64,000 bases of DNA from Bryobacterales bacterium (GTDB lineage: Bacteria; Acidobacteriota; Terriglobia; Bryobacterales; Bryobacteraceae). Position 1 is the first letter of the stretch. Each line of letters opens with the position of its first letter. The stretch spans positions 27,061 to 91,060 of the forward strand of contig JADLDI010000074.1 in the NCBI GenBank assembly GCA_020846745.1, given 5' to 3'. Made by a program: the position numbers and the translations under genes. Below the pieces are notes generated by a model that made no database searches, was not told where the DNA came from, and saw only the letters and a program-made list of their open reading frames with translations. Positions 43,976 through 53,501 of the stretch are shown here, piece by piece.

Positions 43976-46900
43976 ATGACAAGACGCCTTATCTATTGTT
44001 TGCTATGCGCCGCGCTTAAAGGCTCGGCGCAGACTACAACCGCGGAGTTGTTTGGCAACGTATCCGATGTCACCAACCGGCCGCTCGCCGGCGCGAATGT
44101 GACCGTAGAAGATGCTTCTCGCGGGGTGCGGCGCGAGGTGGCGACCGGCTCGGATGGGCTGTACCGGATCACCGGCTTGGTGCCGGGCAACTACAAGGTC
44201 ACCGCCCACGCGGCGAAGTTCCAGGCGGCAGCCGTCACCGACGTTCGCCTCACGGTCGATTCGCATACGCGGCAGGATTTCACGCTTTCGCCGGAAGGCG
44301 CCGCCACATCCATCACCGTTACCGCGCCGTTGGGCCGGCTGGACTCGGCATCGCCCGCGCTCGGCTTTACGCTCGAACGCGAACGTATCTCCTCCCTGCC
44401 GTTGAACCGGCGCGATTTCCTGCAACTGTCGTTTCTGCTGCCGGGTGTTCTGCCGCCCACCCAGGATTCTGAGTTATCGACAGGCGGATCGTTTGCGATT
44501 CACGCATCGGGCGCGCGCGAGGAATTCAACAACTTCACCTTAGACGGCGTCGATAACAACGATCCGTATATCAATCGATATGTGCTGCAGCCGTCGGTTG
44601 ATTCGATTCAGGAATTCAAGGTACTGACGAATAACTACTCGGCGGAGTACGGCCGCTCGGCCGGCGCGCAGTTGAACGTCGTGACCCGCGGCGGAACCAA
44701 TGCCCTGCACGGCAGCGCGTACGAGTTCCTGCGTAACCGGAAACTCGATGCGCGTAACTTCTTCGAAGGCGCCGAGCATGTGAAGTACATCCGAAATCAG
44801 TTCGGCGGCTCGATTGGCGGACCAATCAAGAAAGATCGTGCTTTCTTCTTCGCTAATTACGAGACTCTGCGCGAGCGGCGCGGACTGGCACGGTTGTTTG
44901 TTGTCCCAGGTGCTGCGGAACGGTCCGGCGACCTGTCGAGGTTAGGGACGACAATTATCGATCCGTTCACACAGCGGCCGTTTGCGGGCAATATCATTCC
45001 AGCTGACCGGATCAGTCCGCTTGCCCGCCGGATACTCCAGCTCTATCCAGCCCAAAGCGCGGTGTTGGAACCTGTGCAGCGCGAGGACATGCATAACCTG
45101 GTTACCCGCGTGGATACGAACCTTACCAACAGAGATTCGCTCATCCTCCGTTACGGCTGGACGCAGCAGGATATTGTGGAGCCGTTCAGCGAAGAGTCGA
45201 CCGGCGTCCCGAACTTCGGCAATCTCGTCTTCAACAACGGCCACAACGTCACGGCCCAGCACCAGCGCGTGTGGTCGGCTAGCACTATCCAGTTAACCAG
45301 GTTTGCCTTTACACGATCGTTTCGCCAGTCGCAGCCGCAAAACGCTGGGACCAACGTCGGTCAGTTATGGGGCGTGAACTGGTTGAACGTACAGCCGCGG
45401 GACTATGGTTATCCGTCCATCAAAGTAGCCGGTTACGCGCAGGTGGGCGATGTGGACCAGTTACCGTTAGGTCGATCCACCGACACCTATCAGGTACACG
45501 AACAGTTCTCGCTGGTGCGCGGCCGGCATTCGGCAAAGGTCGGCGGCGAGATCCGGCGGATCGCGATGGACGGCTATCTCGATTACTTCACTCGCGGATC
45601 GCTGACCTTTTCCGGTGCGCTAACCGGCGCCGGAATCGGCGACTTACTGTTGGGACTACCTTCGTTCGCGATCAAGTCGGAGGCGGACAACCGCCAAAGT
45701 TTGCGGTCTACGGCTTATAACCTGTTCGCGCACGACGACTGGCGAGTTACTCACAAGCTAAGCCTGTCGCTGGGCCTTCGGTATGAATACAACACGCCCC
45801 CGGTCGATCCGCAAGACAGAATGTACGCTTTCGACCCCGCCACGTTGAAGCTGGTGCAAGTTGGGACTAATGGTATTCCGCGTGCCGGCATCAGGAACGA
45901 CGGCAATAACTTCGCCCCGCGCGTAGGATTCGCCTATTCTCCGACGGAACGTTGGGTGGTTCGCGGCGGATATGGCATGTTCTATGACTCCGGTAAGTTG
46001 GTCGTCAACTCGTCTTATTACTTCAATCCGCCCTTATTCAATGTGCGAGTCTGGTTCCCGACGGCCCAATCGCTGTTAACGCTGAGCAATCCATTCCCGT
46101 CAACCGGCGGAATCGTGCCGCCCGCGTCTGTGAACACCTTAAGCCCCGATGTGACCACCGGCTATCTCGGGCAGTGGAACTTCACCGTGGAACGCCAGAT
46201 ATCCCGTTCGACGACAGCCACGCTTGCCTACGCCGGTTCTAAGGGAACACACCTCATCCGGTCGCGCGATCTGAACCAGGCGCCGCCCGCACCCGGCAAC
46301 GTGCAATTACGGCGTCCGGTGCCGGCTTACGGCGGTATCTTCTATTCCGAGTCGGGCGCTAACTCCAACTTCCATTCGCTGCAAGCGCATATCGACCGCC
46401 GGATGTCGCGGCGGTTTGGGCTGATCGGCTCTTATACATGGTCGAAGTCGATTGACGATACCTCTGCCTTCCTGGGGACCAAAGCGGATAAGAACTTCCC
46501 GCAGAACTCGGCCAACTTCGGCCTGGAGCGCTCGCTCTCCGCTTTCGACATGCGCCATCGTGTATCGGCCGCCGCAACTTATCAGTTACTCGGCTTTGAA
46601 GCCAGGGCGATCGGCACGATACAGTCGGGCCAGCCCTTCACACCCCTGCTGCGGTTCGATAACTCCAACACCGGTAACAGTGGCGGTATTTTCGGGAACG
46701 ACAGGCCGAACGTCCTGCGCGACCCGCACCTCGATAACCGCTCGGCAGACCGTTGGTTCGATACCTCGGCCTTCGCGATTCCGGCGCCATATACCTTCGG
46801 CAACGCAGGCCGCAATATTCTAACCGGACCAGGCCTAGTCAACTTCGATGTCGGGTTGTCGCGACGCTTTCCGCTGGGCGATCGATTCGCGATAACCGCG

Positions 46901-47041
46901 GATGCCCAGGCCTTCAACTTGACCAATTCGGCGCACTTCGACCTTCCGGAACGCTACGTGGACGAGCCGGCCACCTTCGGCCGGATCCTGTCCGCCAAGG
47001 CTCCGCGCCAAATCCAACTTTCGCTGCGGCTGACGTTTTAG
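43976..47041 (+). CDS. TonB-dependent receptor with carboxypeptidase-regulatory-like domain
   Basis: A 1021-residue outer-membrane transporter of the acidobacterial Oar-like type. A short signal peptide (LIYCLLCAALKGSAQ) precedes an N-terminal beta domain (AELFGNVSDVTNRPLAGANV; GLYRITGLVPGNYKV), a plug region with FTLDGVDNNDPYINRY and AQLNVVTRGGTNALHGSAYE, and a long barrel ending in ..SLRLTF. These proteins import large substrates, often glycans or peptides, using TonB energy. The ATG at 43976 was chosen because everything upstream in this frame is antisense to the peptidase gene. Substrate unknown. Confidence 0.92.
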   Translation: MTRRLIYCLLCAALKGSAQTTTAELFGNVSDVTNRPLAGANVTVEDASRGVRREVATGSDGLYRITGLVPGNYKVTAHAAKFQAAAVTDVRLTVDSHTRQDFTLSPEGAATSITVTAPLGRLDSASPALGFTLERERISSLPLNRRDFLQLSFLLPGVLPPTQDSELSTGGSFAIHASGAREEFNNFTLDGVDNNDPYINRYVLQPSVDSIQEFKVLTNNYSAEYGRSAGAQLNVVTRGGTNALHGSAYEFLRNRKLDARNFFEGAEHVKYIRNQFGGSIGGPIKKDRAFFFANYETLRERRGLARLFVVPGAAERSGDLSRLGTTIIDPFTQRPFAGNIIPADRISPLARRILQLYPAQSAVLEPVQREDMHNLVTRVDTNLTNRDSLILRYGWTQQDIVEPFSEESTGVPNFGNLVFNNGHNVTAQHQRVWSASTIQLTRFAFTRSFRQSQPQNAGTNVGQLWGVNWLNVQPRDYGYPSIKVAGYAQVGDVDQLPLGRSTDTYQVHEQFSLVRGRHSAKVGGEIRRIAMDGYLDYFTRGSLTFSGALTGAGIGDLLLGLPSFAIKSEADNRQSLRSTAYNLFAHDDWRVTHKLSLSLGLRYEYNTPPVDPQDRMYAFDPATLKLVQVGTNGIPRAGIRNDGNNFAPRVGFAYSPTERWVVRGGYGMFYDSGKLVVNSSYYFNPPLFNVRVWFPTAQSLLTLSNPFPSTGGIVPPASVNTLSPDVTTGYLGQWNFTVERQISRSTTATLAYAGSKGTHLIRSRDLNQAPPAPGNVQLRRPVPAYGGIFYSESGANSNFHSLQAHIDRRMSRRFGLIGSYTWSKSIDDTSAFLGTKADKNFPQNSANFGLERSLSAFDMRHRVSAAATYQLLGFEARAIGTIQSGQPFTPLLRFDNSNTGNSGGIFGNDRPNVLRDPHLDNRSADRWFDTSAFAIPAPYTFGNAGRNILTGPGLVNFDVGLSRRFPLGDRFAITADAQAFNLTNSAHFDLPERYVDEPATFGRILSAKAPRQIQLSLRLTF

Positions 47042-47068
47042 CTCGCGTCGTGGTCCTCGCGAACTACT

Positions 47069-47091
47069 GCAAACACGCACGATCGTAACGG
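47069..47091 (+). repeat. Dispersed repeat 2, copy 1
   Basis: GCAAACACGCACGATCGTAA followed by CGG. Close relatives lie at 53311-53344 and 56122-56154. Copy 1 lacks the CGC insert seen in the others and lacks the leading AGACCA. Confidence 0.5.
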
Positions 47092-47100
47092 AGCCACGAC

Positions 47101-47160
47101 CGTGAGGGAGTGTCTTTGGGCATCTTTTCAGGCCGTCAGGGAGTGTCCTGGGGAATTTTT
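47101..47160 (+). repeat. Tandem duplication, 33-bp period
   Basis: Two near-copies beginning at 47101 and 47134, each with GGGAGTGTC followed by a T/G-rich segment and ending in CATCTTTT or AATTTTT. They lie between the TonB receptor and the SelA-like gene, right after dispersed repeat 2. Role unknown; they could be remnants of a mobile element. Confidence 0.5.
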
Positions 47161-47219
47161 CTCAGTCCCTGTCGACAAGGGCTACACTACAGGATTAACC
47201 GAAAGCGAGGTCAGTCCGG

Positions 47220-48863
47220 ATGTTCCATTCATTCACGCAGGCCCTTTCGCGGCGCTGGCATGCACTCCACAGGCGCGACCTGTTCCGTGGTGCGGGTCTG
47301 CTGTCGCTCAGCGGGTTGCTGCCTTCAAGTGAGTCGCGGGCCGCCGCCCCATCGGGCATCGATCTGGGGCCCGACATTTACAAGTCGATCGGGGTGCGCC
47401 CGCTGATCAATTGCCGCGGAACCTTGACGATCATCGGCGGGTCGATCGAGTTGCCGGAAGTGCGGAGAGCGAAAGACCTCGCCAACCAACAGCACGTGCA
47501 GATCGATGAGTTGATGGACAAGGTCGGCGAACGCCTCGCCCAACTCACCGGAGCCGAATGGGGCATGGTCAGTTCTGGTTGCGCCGCGGCGATCTCGCAT
47601 GCGACCGCGGCCTGCGTGGCGGGCGGCAACCCCGATCTGCACGTGCGCATTCCGAACCTGGCCGGCTTCGCGAAGGACGAAGTGATTATTCCCGGCCATT
47701 CCCGCAACGTCTACGATGCGGCCATTCGCGCCGTGGGCGTCAAGATCATTGAGGTGAACACGGCGGCGGAACTGGAGTCGGCCATCGGTCCCCGCACAGC
47801 GATGATCTACATCTTCGCCACCGAACGGTCGGAAAGCGGACCGCCTTCGTTCGACGACGTAGTGCGAATCGCGAAGGCTCGCCACGTGCCGGTGATGGTC
47901 GACGCGGCGGCTGAGACGCTCACCATTCCCTGTGTGTATCTGCAACGTGGCGCGACCCTTGTCGGTTACAGCGGCGGTAAGGTAATTCGCGGTCCGCAGA
48001 GCGCCGGCGTGCTGCTCGGGCGCAAGGACTTAGTCAAGGCGGCATGGGTGCACAGCGCGCCGCACCATGGATATTCGCGCGCCATGAAGGTCGGTCGCGA
48101 AGAAATGGTCGGCATGCTGATGGCCATCGAAATGTGGACCAAACGCGATCACGCCGCCGAATGGAAACAGTATCTCGACCAGTTAGATCTCATTTCTCAG
48201 CGAGTCACGAAAGTGGCTGGTGTGACCACCAGCGTTCGCGAGCCGAGCGGCCGGTCGAACCATAGCCCCTCACTCGGTATTCGCTGGGATTCGACCAGGC
48301 TTGGCATCACCGGACCGGAAGTAGCGGAGATACTCGATAAGTCCGATCCGCGAATCCTGCTCAATGCGATGGGCGGCGGGTTTGGACGCCGGCGGCAAGA
48401 GTCGAATGAAGCGGGCGACACCGGTGTTTCCGTAACCGCCTACATGATGATGTCCGGCGACGAGAAGATCGTGGCCGATCGCTTGTACGCAGTGCTCTCG
48501 GCAAAGCATCAGTTGAAGCCGCGCGAAACGCCAAAGCCTCCCTCCGGTAACTTGTCCGGCCGGTGGGAGGTGGAAATCCAATATGCGGCCGCTAAGTCGA
48601 CGCATACGCTCCATATCAACCAAACCGAGGGGAGGCTCGAAGGCTCGCACCACGGCGACTTCATCGAGCGCGACCTGATCGGAACTATCAGCGGCGACAC
48701 CGTGCGCTTTGCCAGTACTCAGACAGAGCGCCACGGCGACGCCTTGTCGTATCGCTTCTCAGGCACGCTCTCAGGCGATACCATGGCAGGAACGCTCGAC
48801 ATGGGCGAATATCTGAAGGCGGCCTGGACGGCGCGCCGTCGCGCTTATGGACGGCAAGGATAA
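47220..48863 (+). CDS. Exported SelA-like PLP enzyme with C-terminal beta domain
   Basis: A 547-residue fold-type I PLP protein of the SelA/ammonia-lyase-like group. The N-terminus has a Tat-like leader (RRDLFRGAGLLSLSGLLP). The PLP core includes GAEWGMVSSGCAAAISHATA, VDAAAETLTIP and the Schiff-base Lys in YSGGKVIRGPQSAG. About 100 C-terminal residues (SGRWEVEIQYAAAKSTHTLH; LEGSHHGDFIERDLIGTISG) look like a lipocalin-like beta unit not present in SelA. Related cytosolic enzymes act on D-amino sugars or D-ornithine; the substrate here is unknown. It is followed after 12 bases by an exported RraA-like gene. Confidence 0.8.
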   Translation: MFHSFTQALSRRWHALHRRDLFRGAGLLSLSGLLPSSESRAAAPSGIDLGPDIYKSIGVRPLINCRGTLTIIGGSIELPEVRRAKDLANQQHVQIDELMDKVGERLAQLTGAEWGMVSSGCAAAISHATAACVAGGNPDLHVRIPNLAGFAKDEVIIPGHSRNVYDAAIRAVGVKIIEVNTAAELESAIGPRTAMIYIFATERSESGPPSFDDVVRIAKARHVPVMVDAAAETLTIPCVYLQRGATLVGYSGGKVIRGPQSAGVLLGRKDLVKAAWVHSAPHHGYSRAMKVGREEMVGMLMAIEMWTKRDHAAEWKQYLDQLDLISQRVTKVAGVTTSVREPSGRSNHSPSLGIRWDSTRLGITGPEVAEILDKSDPRILLNAMGGGFGRRRQESNEAGDTGVSVTAYMMMSGDEKIVADRLYAVLSAKHQLKPRETPKPPSGNLSGRWEVEIQYAAAKSTHTLHINQTEGRLEGSHHGDFIERDLIGTISGDTVRFASTQTERHGDALSYRFSGTLSGDTMAGTLDMGEYLKAAWTARRRAYGRQG

Positions 48864-48875
48864 GAGAGGGATCTA

Positions 48876-49745
48876 ATGACTAGGTTCGTTTTAATTTGTG
48901 GTTTCTTTGCGGCACAGGCCGGTTACGGACAACTCTGGAAGCTCTCCCCGGAAGAGTTGACCCGAATGACGGCCAAGACGAACTTCGAACGCTTCCCCGA
49001 CGGGCGGCCGAAGGTTCCGGATTCATTGCTCGACCGCCTGCGGACCATGAACATCGCCATTGAAGACATGGTCGGCGCAACCAGAGCCGCAGGGTTCGAC
49101 AGCCAGTATGAAGGCAATAACTGGAAGGTCCTGAACCCGCAAAAGAAGTTAGTCGGCCGCGCCTTCACGGTACAGTTCATGCCTGCCCGGCCCGACCTTA
49201 CGGAGATGCTGGATGTCCGCGGGCGCCTCCGGAATCAAACGGCCCTGGACATGCTTGGTCCCAACGACGTGGTGGTCGTCGACCTGTTCGGGAAAAAGGC
49301 GGGCGGAACGTTCGTCGGCGATAAACTCGCCTACTACGTTTGGAAAACCACCGGCACCGGTATGGTGATCGACGGCTCGATGTTCTACCTCTCGAATATC
49401 GAAAAAACGGGGATGCCGGCCTTTTACCGTAACACCCATCCGTCATCGCTAACCGGCGCGACCCTTACCGGCATCAACATTCCGGTGCAGATCGGTGACG
49501 TGACCGTCATCCCCGGCGACGTCGTGTTCGGCGACCGCGACGCCGTGTTCTTCATTCCCCCGCACCTGGTCGAAGGCATCGTAAAGTCGTTCGAAAGCAC
49601 CGAGGCGCGGTTTGAGTGGATCAAGAAGAAGTTCGACGAGAAGAAATATAAGTCGAGCGAGATTTACGGCCGTCCCAAAGACCCTGCTCTGATCAAAGAC
49701 ATGGAAGATTACGTCAAGAGCAAACAGGGCGCCGCTAAACAATAG
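48876..49745 (+). CDS. Exported RraA-family protein
   Basis: A 289-residue protein with a signal peptide (FVLICGFFAAQAGYGQ) and an RraA-like beta-alpha-beta fold. The core contains LGPNDVVVVDLFGKKAGGTF, GDKLAYYVWKTTGTGMVIDG and GDVVFGDRDAVFFIPPHLVE. RraA relatives are 4-hydroxy-4-methyl-2-oxoglutarate aldolases or RNase E inhibitors; an exported member cannot be an RNase E regulator, so an aldolase or decarboxylase role is more likely. AGAGGG precedes the ATG. Co-transcribed with the SelA-like gene. Confidence 0.82.
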   Translation: MTRFVLICGFFAAQAGYGQLWKLSPEELTRMTAKTNFERFPDGRPKVPDSLLDRLRTMNIAIEDMVGATRAAGFDSQYEGNNWKVLNPQKKLVGRAFTVQFMPARPDLTEMLDVRGRLRNQTALDMLGPNDVVVVDLFGKKAGGTFVGDKLAYYVWKTTGTGMVIDGSMFYLSNIEKTGMPAFYRNTHPSSLTGATLTGINIPVQIGDVTVIPGDVVFGDRDAVFFIPPHLVEGIVKSFESTEARFEWIKKKFDEKKYKSSEIYGRPKDPALIKDMEDYVKSKQGAAKQ

Positions 49746-49908
49746 CTACACCAACATCTCTTCGAAATCAGTTCAAGATTAAGACTTAGTCATCCGTCCA
49801 TGGCCCCTCCCGGCGCCAACCCGGCTTCCTTAACTCCGTAACTAAATTGCTGCACTAAGCCAATCAGGGGATGCGCGCCGGCCTCAACTTGTGTCACCCT
49901 GAACGGAA

Positions 49909-50727
49909 ATGCCACACAAGCGTCCCCTGTTCTGGCTTCTAACTCTTGCCGCCGTCGGAATCGTCGCCTCGATGCTCTATTCACGCGTTGATGAACTCAC
50001 CCGTCGAGCCGGCAAATACGTTCTGGTTCGGGTAACTTCTCTGGCCGCTTCCGACATGCGTGTCGCCATGGCCCGCATCGTCGCCGAAGACTCGGCGCGC
50101 TTCGTCCTCCGTGAGATGCCGATGGCGGCGCCCTACGACGATAAGTTCGCTCTTTTTAATGTCGCGCTCGATCGTGTCGACCCCAAGCTGAACGGCTTGT
50201 ACTGTGAATTCGGCGTCTATACCGGCGGCACCATCAACTACATCGCAAGCCGTACCTCTAGCGTCGTCCACGGCTTCGACTCCTTCGAAGGCCTTCCCGA
50301 GGCTTGGCGCGCCGGGTTCGCCACCGGAGCCTTTGCGATCCGCAACCTGCCCGGAGTCAGGCCCAACGTCCGTCTCTATAAGGGCTGGTTCAAAGACACG
50401 CTGCCCGTCTTCAAGAAGGACCACCCTGAGCCGCTCGCCTTCGGCCATCTCGACGCGGATCTCTACGTTTCTACCCGCGATGTATTCGAAGCCTTGGGCG
50501 ACCGCATCGTCGCCGGCACGATACTCCAATTCGACGAGTACGTGAATTATCCGGGTTGGCAGGAAGGCGAGAAGAAGGCCTTTGAGGAGTTCTGTGCCAA
50601 ACGTCACGCCGAGGTGGAATTCTTCGGCTATGTTCCCACCAGCCAGCAGGTAGCCGTGAAGATTAAGAAGATCGACCCGCCCGGCTCCGCCCCGGCCCCA
50701 TTGCCGATCGTGCCCACCAAACACTGA
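49909..50727 (+). CDS. Membrane-anchored TylF/MycF-like methyltransferase
   Basis: A 272-residue class I SAM methyltransferase with an N-terminal hydrophobic anchor (PLFWLLTLAAVGIVASMLYS). The SAM motif region is NGLYCEFGVYTGGTINYIAS, then HGFDSFEGLPEAW, GHLDADLYVSTRD and FDEYVNYPGWQEGEKKAF, the pattern of TylF-type sugar O-methyltransferases with acidic metal-binding residues. The substrate is probably a sugar or polysaccharide, by family. The 163 bases upstream hold nothing recognised. It converges on the PQQ dehydrogenase gene. Confidence 0.85.
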   Translation: MPHKRPLFWLLTLAAVGIVASMLYSRVDELTRRAGKYVLVRVTSLAASDMRVAMARIVAEDSARFVLREMPMAAPYDDKFALFNVALDRVDPKLNGLYCEFGVYTGGTINYIASRTSSVVHGFDSFEGLPEAWRAGFATGAFAIRNLPGVRPNVRLYKGWFKDTLPVFKKDHPEPLAFGHLDADLYVSTRDVFEALGDRIVAGTILQFDEYVNYPGWQEGEKKAFEEFCAKRHAEVEFFGYVPTSQQVAVKIKKIDPPGSAPAPLPIVPTKH

Positions 50728-50813
50728 CACACCACGAACCAACAAGCTACGCGCACCTGATCGAGACGCACGTCCACGGCGCCGCGTATCGCCCGACAGC
50801 TTCCCGACCCTTA

Positions 50814-52433
50814 TTACTCCACCCGTTCCTTCACCAGCGGCACGCTTTCGATCGGCTCAAACAGCCCGAACGTCATGATGTCGGTAGCTGTCGCGATGGT
50901 GACGTACTGCCTCCCCGCCACCTCATAAGTAATCGGCGACGCAGTGAGTAACTGGCCCGTATTGAAGTGCCACAAATGCCGGCCGGACTTCGCATCCAGT
51001 GCGACTAAGTGGCCATCGTCATCGCCGAAAAACAGGACCCCTGCCGCCGTCGAAACCGTGCCGGCCCACATATCGCCTTTCCCCGTCATCGGGTACTGCC
51101 ACACGCGCTTGCCGGTCTTCGGATCAAACGCCCGCATGTAGAACTTGCCCGGCTCATTCGGCACCATCTCCGAGCCGGTTCCCGCAAAGCCTTTCATCGG
51201 TTCGGGCTTCTTTGACGAACTGGTGATCACGTCACACTGTTCCAGGCAGGGAACAAAATACAGCCCGAGCGACGGGTTGAAACTCGGCGACATCCAATTG
51301 GTAACTCCGCGAACCCCAGGACACACCCGCACTCCCGCCGGCGTTGGTATCATCTCGGGCTTCACCACCGGGCGACCCTTCCCATCGATCTCCTTGGCCC
51401 AGGTAACTTTGTCCGCCAGTAGCGTCGATCGTAGATACTCCCCGGTTACACGGTCCAGGACATAGAAGTAACCGTTACGGTTGGCGTGATACACCAGCTT
51501 GCGCGGCTTAGCCGCGGGGTCTCCTGGAGGCCACGCCATATCGATCAGCACCGGCCACGCCTGCGCATCCCAGTCCCAAACGTCCTTCGGCGTGAACTGG
51601 AAATACCACTTCATCTTCCCCGTGTCCGGATCGAGGGCCAGCAGCGAATCGGAATACAAGTTATCCCCGTCGCGATCGCCCGCAAAGAAATCGGGCCAAG
51701 GGTTGCCGGTGGTCCAATAGACCGTGTTCAGTTGCGCATCGTAGGTGCCGCTCAACCACGTCCCGGCGCCGCCCCAGTCCACCGTCAGGTCGCCCCACGA
51801 TTCGGAACCAGGCTCGCCGCGCGCCGGAACCGTGTACGTGCGCCACACCTCGTCGCCGGTCTTCGCATTCAGCGCCGCCACAAATCCGCGCATCCCGCTG
51901 TCCCCCCCGGCTACGCCCACCAGGATTTTGTCTTTCACCGCCATCGGCGCGAGCGTTCCGAAATAACCCTTTTTCGTATCTGCATACTGGCGCGACCACT
52001 GCAACGCGCCTGTCTTCGCATCCAGCGAAACCAGGTGCGCATCCGAAGTAACAAAGTAGACGCTGGCGCCCAGCAATGCCGCGCCCCGATTCACGTGACC
52101 CTGCTTCACCTGGTCGTCTTTGTACTGCCAGATCGGCCGTCCCGTCCGTGCATCCAGCGCGACCAACTCATTCGAGTTAGTCGCATACATGATGCCGTTC
52201 GCGACCAGCGGCGTGCACTGCAGCCGCCGTGCGCCATTAATGTGATACACCCACTTCGCCGTCATATTCGCAGCGTTCGCCGGCGTAATCTGTTTCAGCG
52301 GACTGTGCCGGTGCCCCGCATAATCGCCCGCATAAGTGAGCCAGTTCGCGTTGGGGCTCTTCAGAATATCTTCGTAATTCACCTGCGCGGCGGCGTTAAT
52401 CGCCAACAGTGTGTAAAGAATGAGGCGGCGCAT
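50814..52433 (-). CDS. PQQ-dependent alcohol dehydrogenase
   Basis: A 539-residue periplasmic eight-bladed propeller quinoprotein. After the signal peptide (LILYTLLAINAAAQ) it shows W-motif blades such as ELVALDARTGRPIWQYKDDQ, LVSLDAKTGALQWSRQYADT and LLALDPDTGKMKWYFQ, the WDWDAQAWPVLIDM active-site region, and the calcium/PQQ pocket around TTGNPWPDFF. ATG at 52433 was chosen: it begins 1 base after the stop of the cytochrome gene and gives a normal signal peptide. Electrons would pass to the neighbouring diheme cytochrome. Which alcohol is used is unknown. Confidence 0.92.
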   Translation of the reverse strand: MRRLILYTLLAINAAAQVNYEDILKSPNANWLTYAGDYAGHRHSPLKQITPANAANMTAKWVYHINGARRLQCTPLVANGIMYATNSNELVALDARTGRPIWQYKDDQVKQGHVNRGAALLGASVYFVTSDAHLVSLDAKTGALQWSRQYADTKKGYFGTLAPMAVKDKILVGVAGGDSGMRGFVAALNAKTGDEVWRTYTVPARGEPGSESWGDLTVDWGGAGTWLSGTYDAQLNTVYWTTGNPWPDFFAGDRDGDNLYSDSLLALDPDTGKMKWYFQFTPKDVWDWDAQAWPVLIDMAWPPGDPAAKPRKLVYHANRNGYFYVLDRVTGEYLRSTLLADKVTWAKEIDGKGRPVVKPEMIPTPAGVRVCPGVRGVTNWMSPSFNPSLGLYFVPCLEQCDVITSSSKKPEPMKGFAGTGSEMVPNEPGKFYMRAFDPKTGKRVWQYPMTGKGDMWAGTVSTAAGVLFFGDDDGHLVALDAKSGRHLWHFNTGQLLTASPITYEVAGRQYVTIATATDIMTFGLFEPIESVPLVKERVE

Positions 52434-52434
52434 C

Positions 52435-53256
52435 TTATTGTTTGTCCTCTTTGTTGGCGGCATCGGTCCGAAGAGCCTGGCGCGATAAGTAAGCCAGCAC
52501 ATCCTGCAGTTCCTGTCGCGATAGCCGGTCACGATAATCGCCCGGCATCAGCGATCCCTTCCGGAACACGATTTCCGATAACTCGGCTTTGTTAAGCAGG
52601 TGTAACTGTCCCTGGGCGTCCATCACTTGGATAGTGTAGTTCGTGTTGTCCTTCGCGATGCCTTGAATGCGTTTGCCGGACTTCAGCACTACCGTGACCC
52701 CGTCGTAGCCCTCCGTGGGCCGCTCACTGGGCTTCAGGATCGATTCCCGTAGCTGCGCGACTGACCGCGACGCACCGATGTTCGAAAGGTCCGGTCCCAG
52801 CAATCCCCCTTCACCCCGAATCCGGTGGCACTTCACGCACCCGGCCTTGCCCATATAAGTTGCCCGCCCTGCTTCTCTATCGCCCGGAACCCGCGTCTGA
52901 TATGCCCGGGCATTCAAGGTTCGGACATAGGCCACCATCTGCCAGATCTTCTCTTCCGGCAGCGGCGATGGTGGCATATCCGACCCGCGCACGCCATTCT
53001 TGATCACGTTGAACAGGCTCTCATCCGACGCCCCACGCACATCGCCATTCCCCGCCAGCCGCGGCCCACGTCCCCCTTCAGCGGTAGGCCCATGACACCC
53101 GCTGCACGAATTCACATACTGTGTCCGCCCCGCGTCAACCACCTCCGCCGAGTCCCCTAACGGGTTTTTCTTAGACTTGCCCCCGTCACGATCCGGCGTA
53201 TCATGCTGAGCGGCGATGAGGCTTGCGAAAGCGAAAGCAAGCAGAAGACAGCGCAT
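52435..53256 (-). CDS. Diheme c-type cytochrome
   Basis: A 273-residue exported cytochrome with a signal peptide (CLLLAFAFASLIAAQ). Two heme sites are CSGCH (in NSCSGCHGPTAEGG) and CVKCH (in AGCVKCHRIRGEGG), with a candidate Met in GSDMPPSP. A C-terminal segment (GKRIQGIAKDNTNYTIQVMD) is a beta domain seen in heme-binding PSD-associated proteins. The start at 53256 was preferred to 53373 because it begins the signal peptide. It stands directly upstream of the PQQ dehydrogenase and is its likely electron acceptor. Confidence 0.9.
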   Translation of the reverse strand: MRCLLLAFAFASLIAAQHDTPDRDGGKSKKNPLGDSAEVVDAGRTQYVNSCSGCHGPTAEGGRGPRLAGNGDVRGASDESLFNVIKNGVRGSDMPPSPLPEEKIWQMVAYVRTLNARAYQTRVPGDREAGRATYMGKAGCVKCHRIRGEGGLLGPDLSNIGASRSVAQLRESILKPSERPTEGYDGVTVVLKSGKRIQGIAKDNTNYTIQVMDAQGQLHLLNKAELSEIVFRKGSLMPGDYRDRLSRQELQDVLAYLSRQALRTDAANKEDKQ

Positions 53257-53310
53257 CCTGACTACGGTACGAGATCGGCACGGCATAGCGCAATCGCATT
53301 CCGGCTCGGC

Positions 53311-53344
53311 AGACCATCGCAAACACGCACGATCCGCGTAACCG
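53311..53344 (+). repeat. Dispersed repeat 2, copy 2
   Basis: AGACCATCGCAAACACGCAC followed by GATCCGCGTAACCG. Shares AGACCA and CACGATCCGCGTAA with copy 3 and GCAAACACGCACGATC with copy 1. It lies upstream of the cytochrome gene. Confidence 0.5.
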
Positions 53345-53447
53345 TGCCGCACCGCGCCAGCCCGCGGTCCCATTCCTTATCTTTCCCGGAAAACAGCGGT
53401 CACCCCCGGCGCCAACCGCCAAACCCCCTCTCCACCATAAACAAGAC

Positions 53448-53477
53448 CGCCCAGCCTGGATCGAACTAGACTGGGCG
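53448..53477 (-). terminator. Candidate terminator after the Gfo/Idh/MocA gene
   Basis: CGCCCAG at 53448-53454 pairs with CTGGGCG at 53471-53477 around a 16-base loop. On the minus strand the stem is followed by GTCTTGTTTATGG, a partly T-rich run. It lies 25-54 bases past the oxidoreductase stop. The long loop lowers confidence. Confidence 0.4.
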
Positions 53478-53501
53478 TTCTTCACTAACCTGGCTAGCGG
53501 C

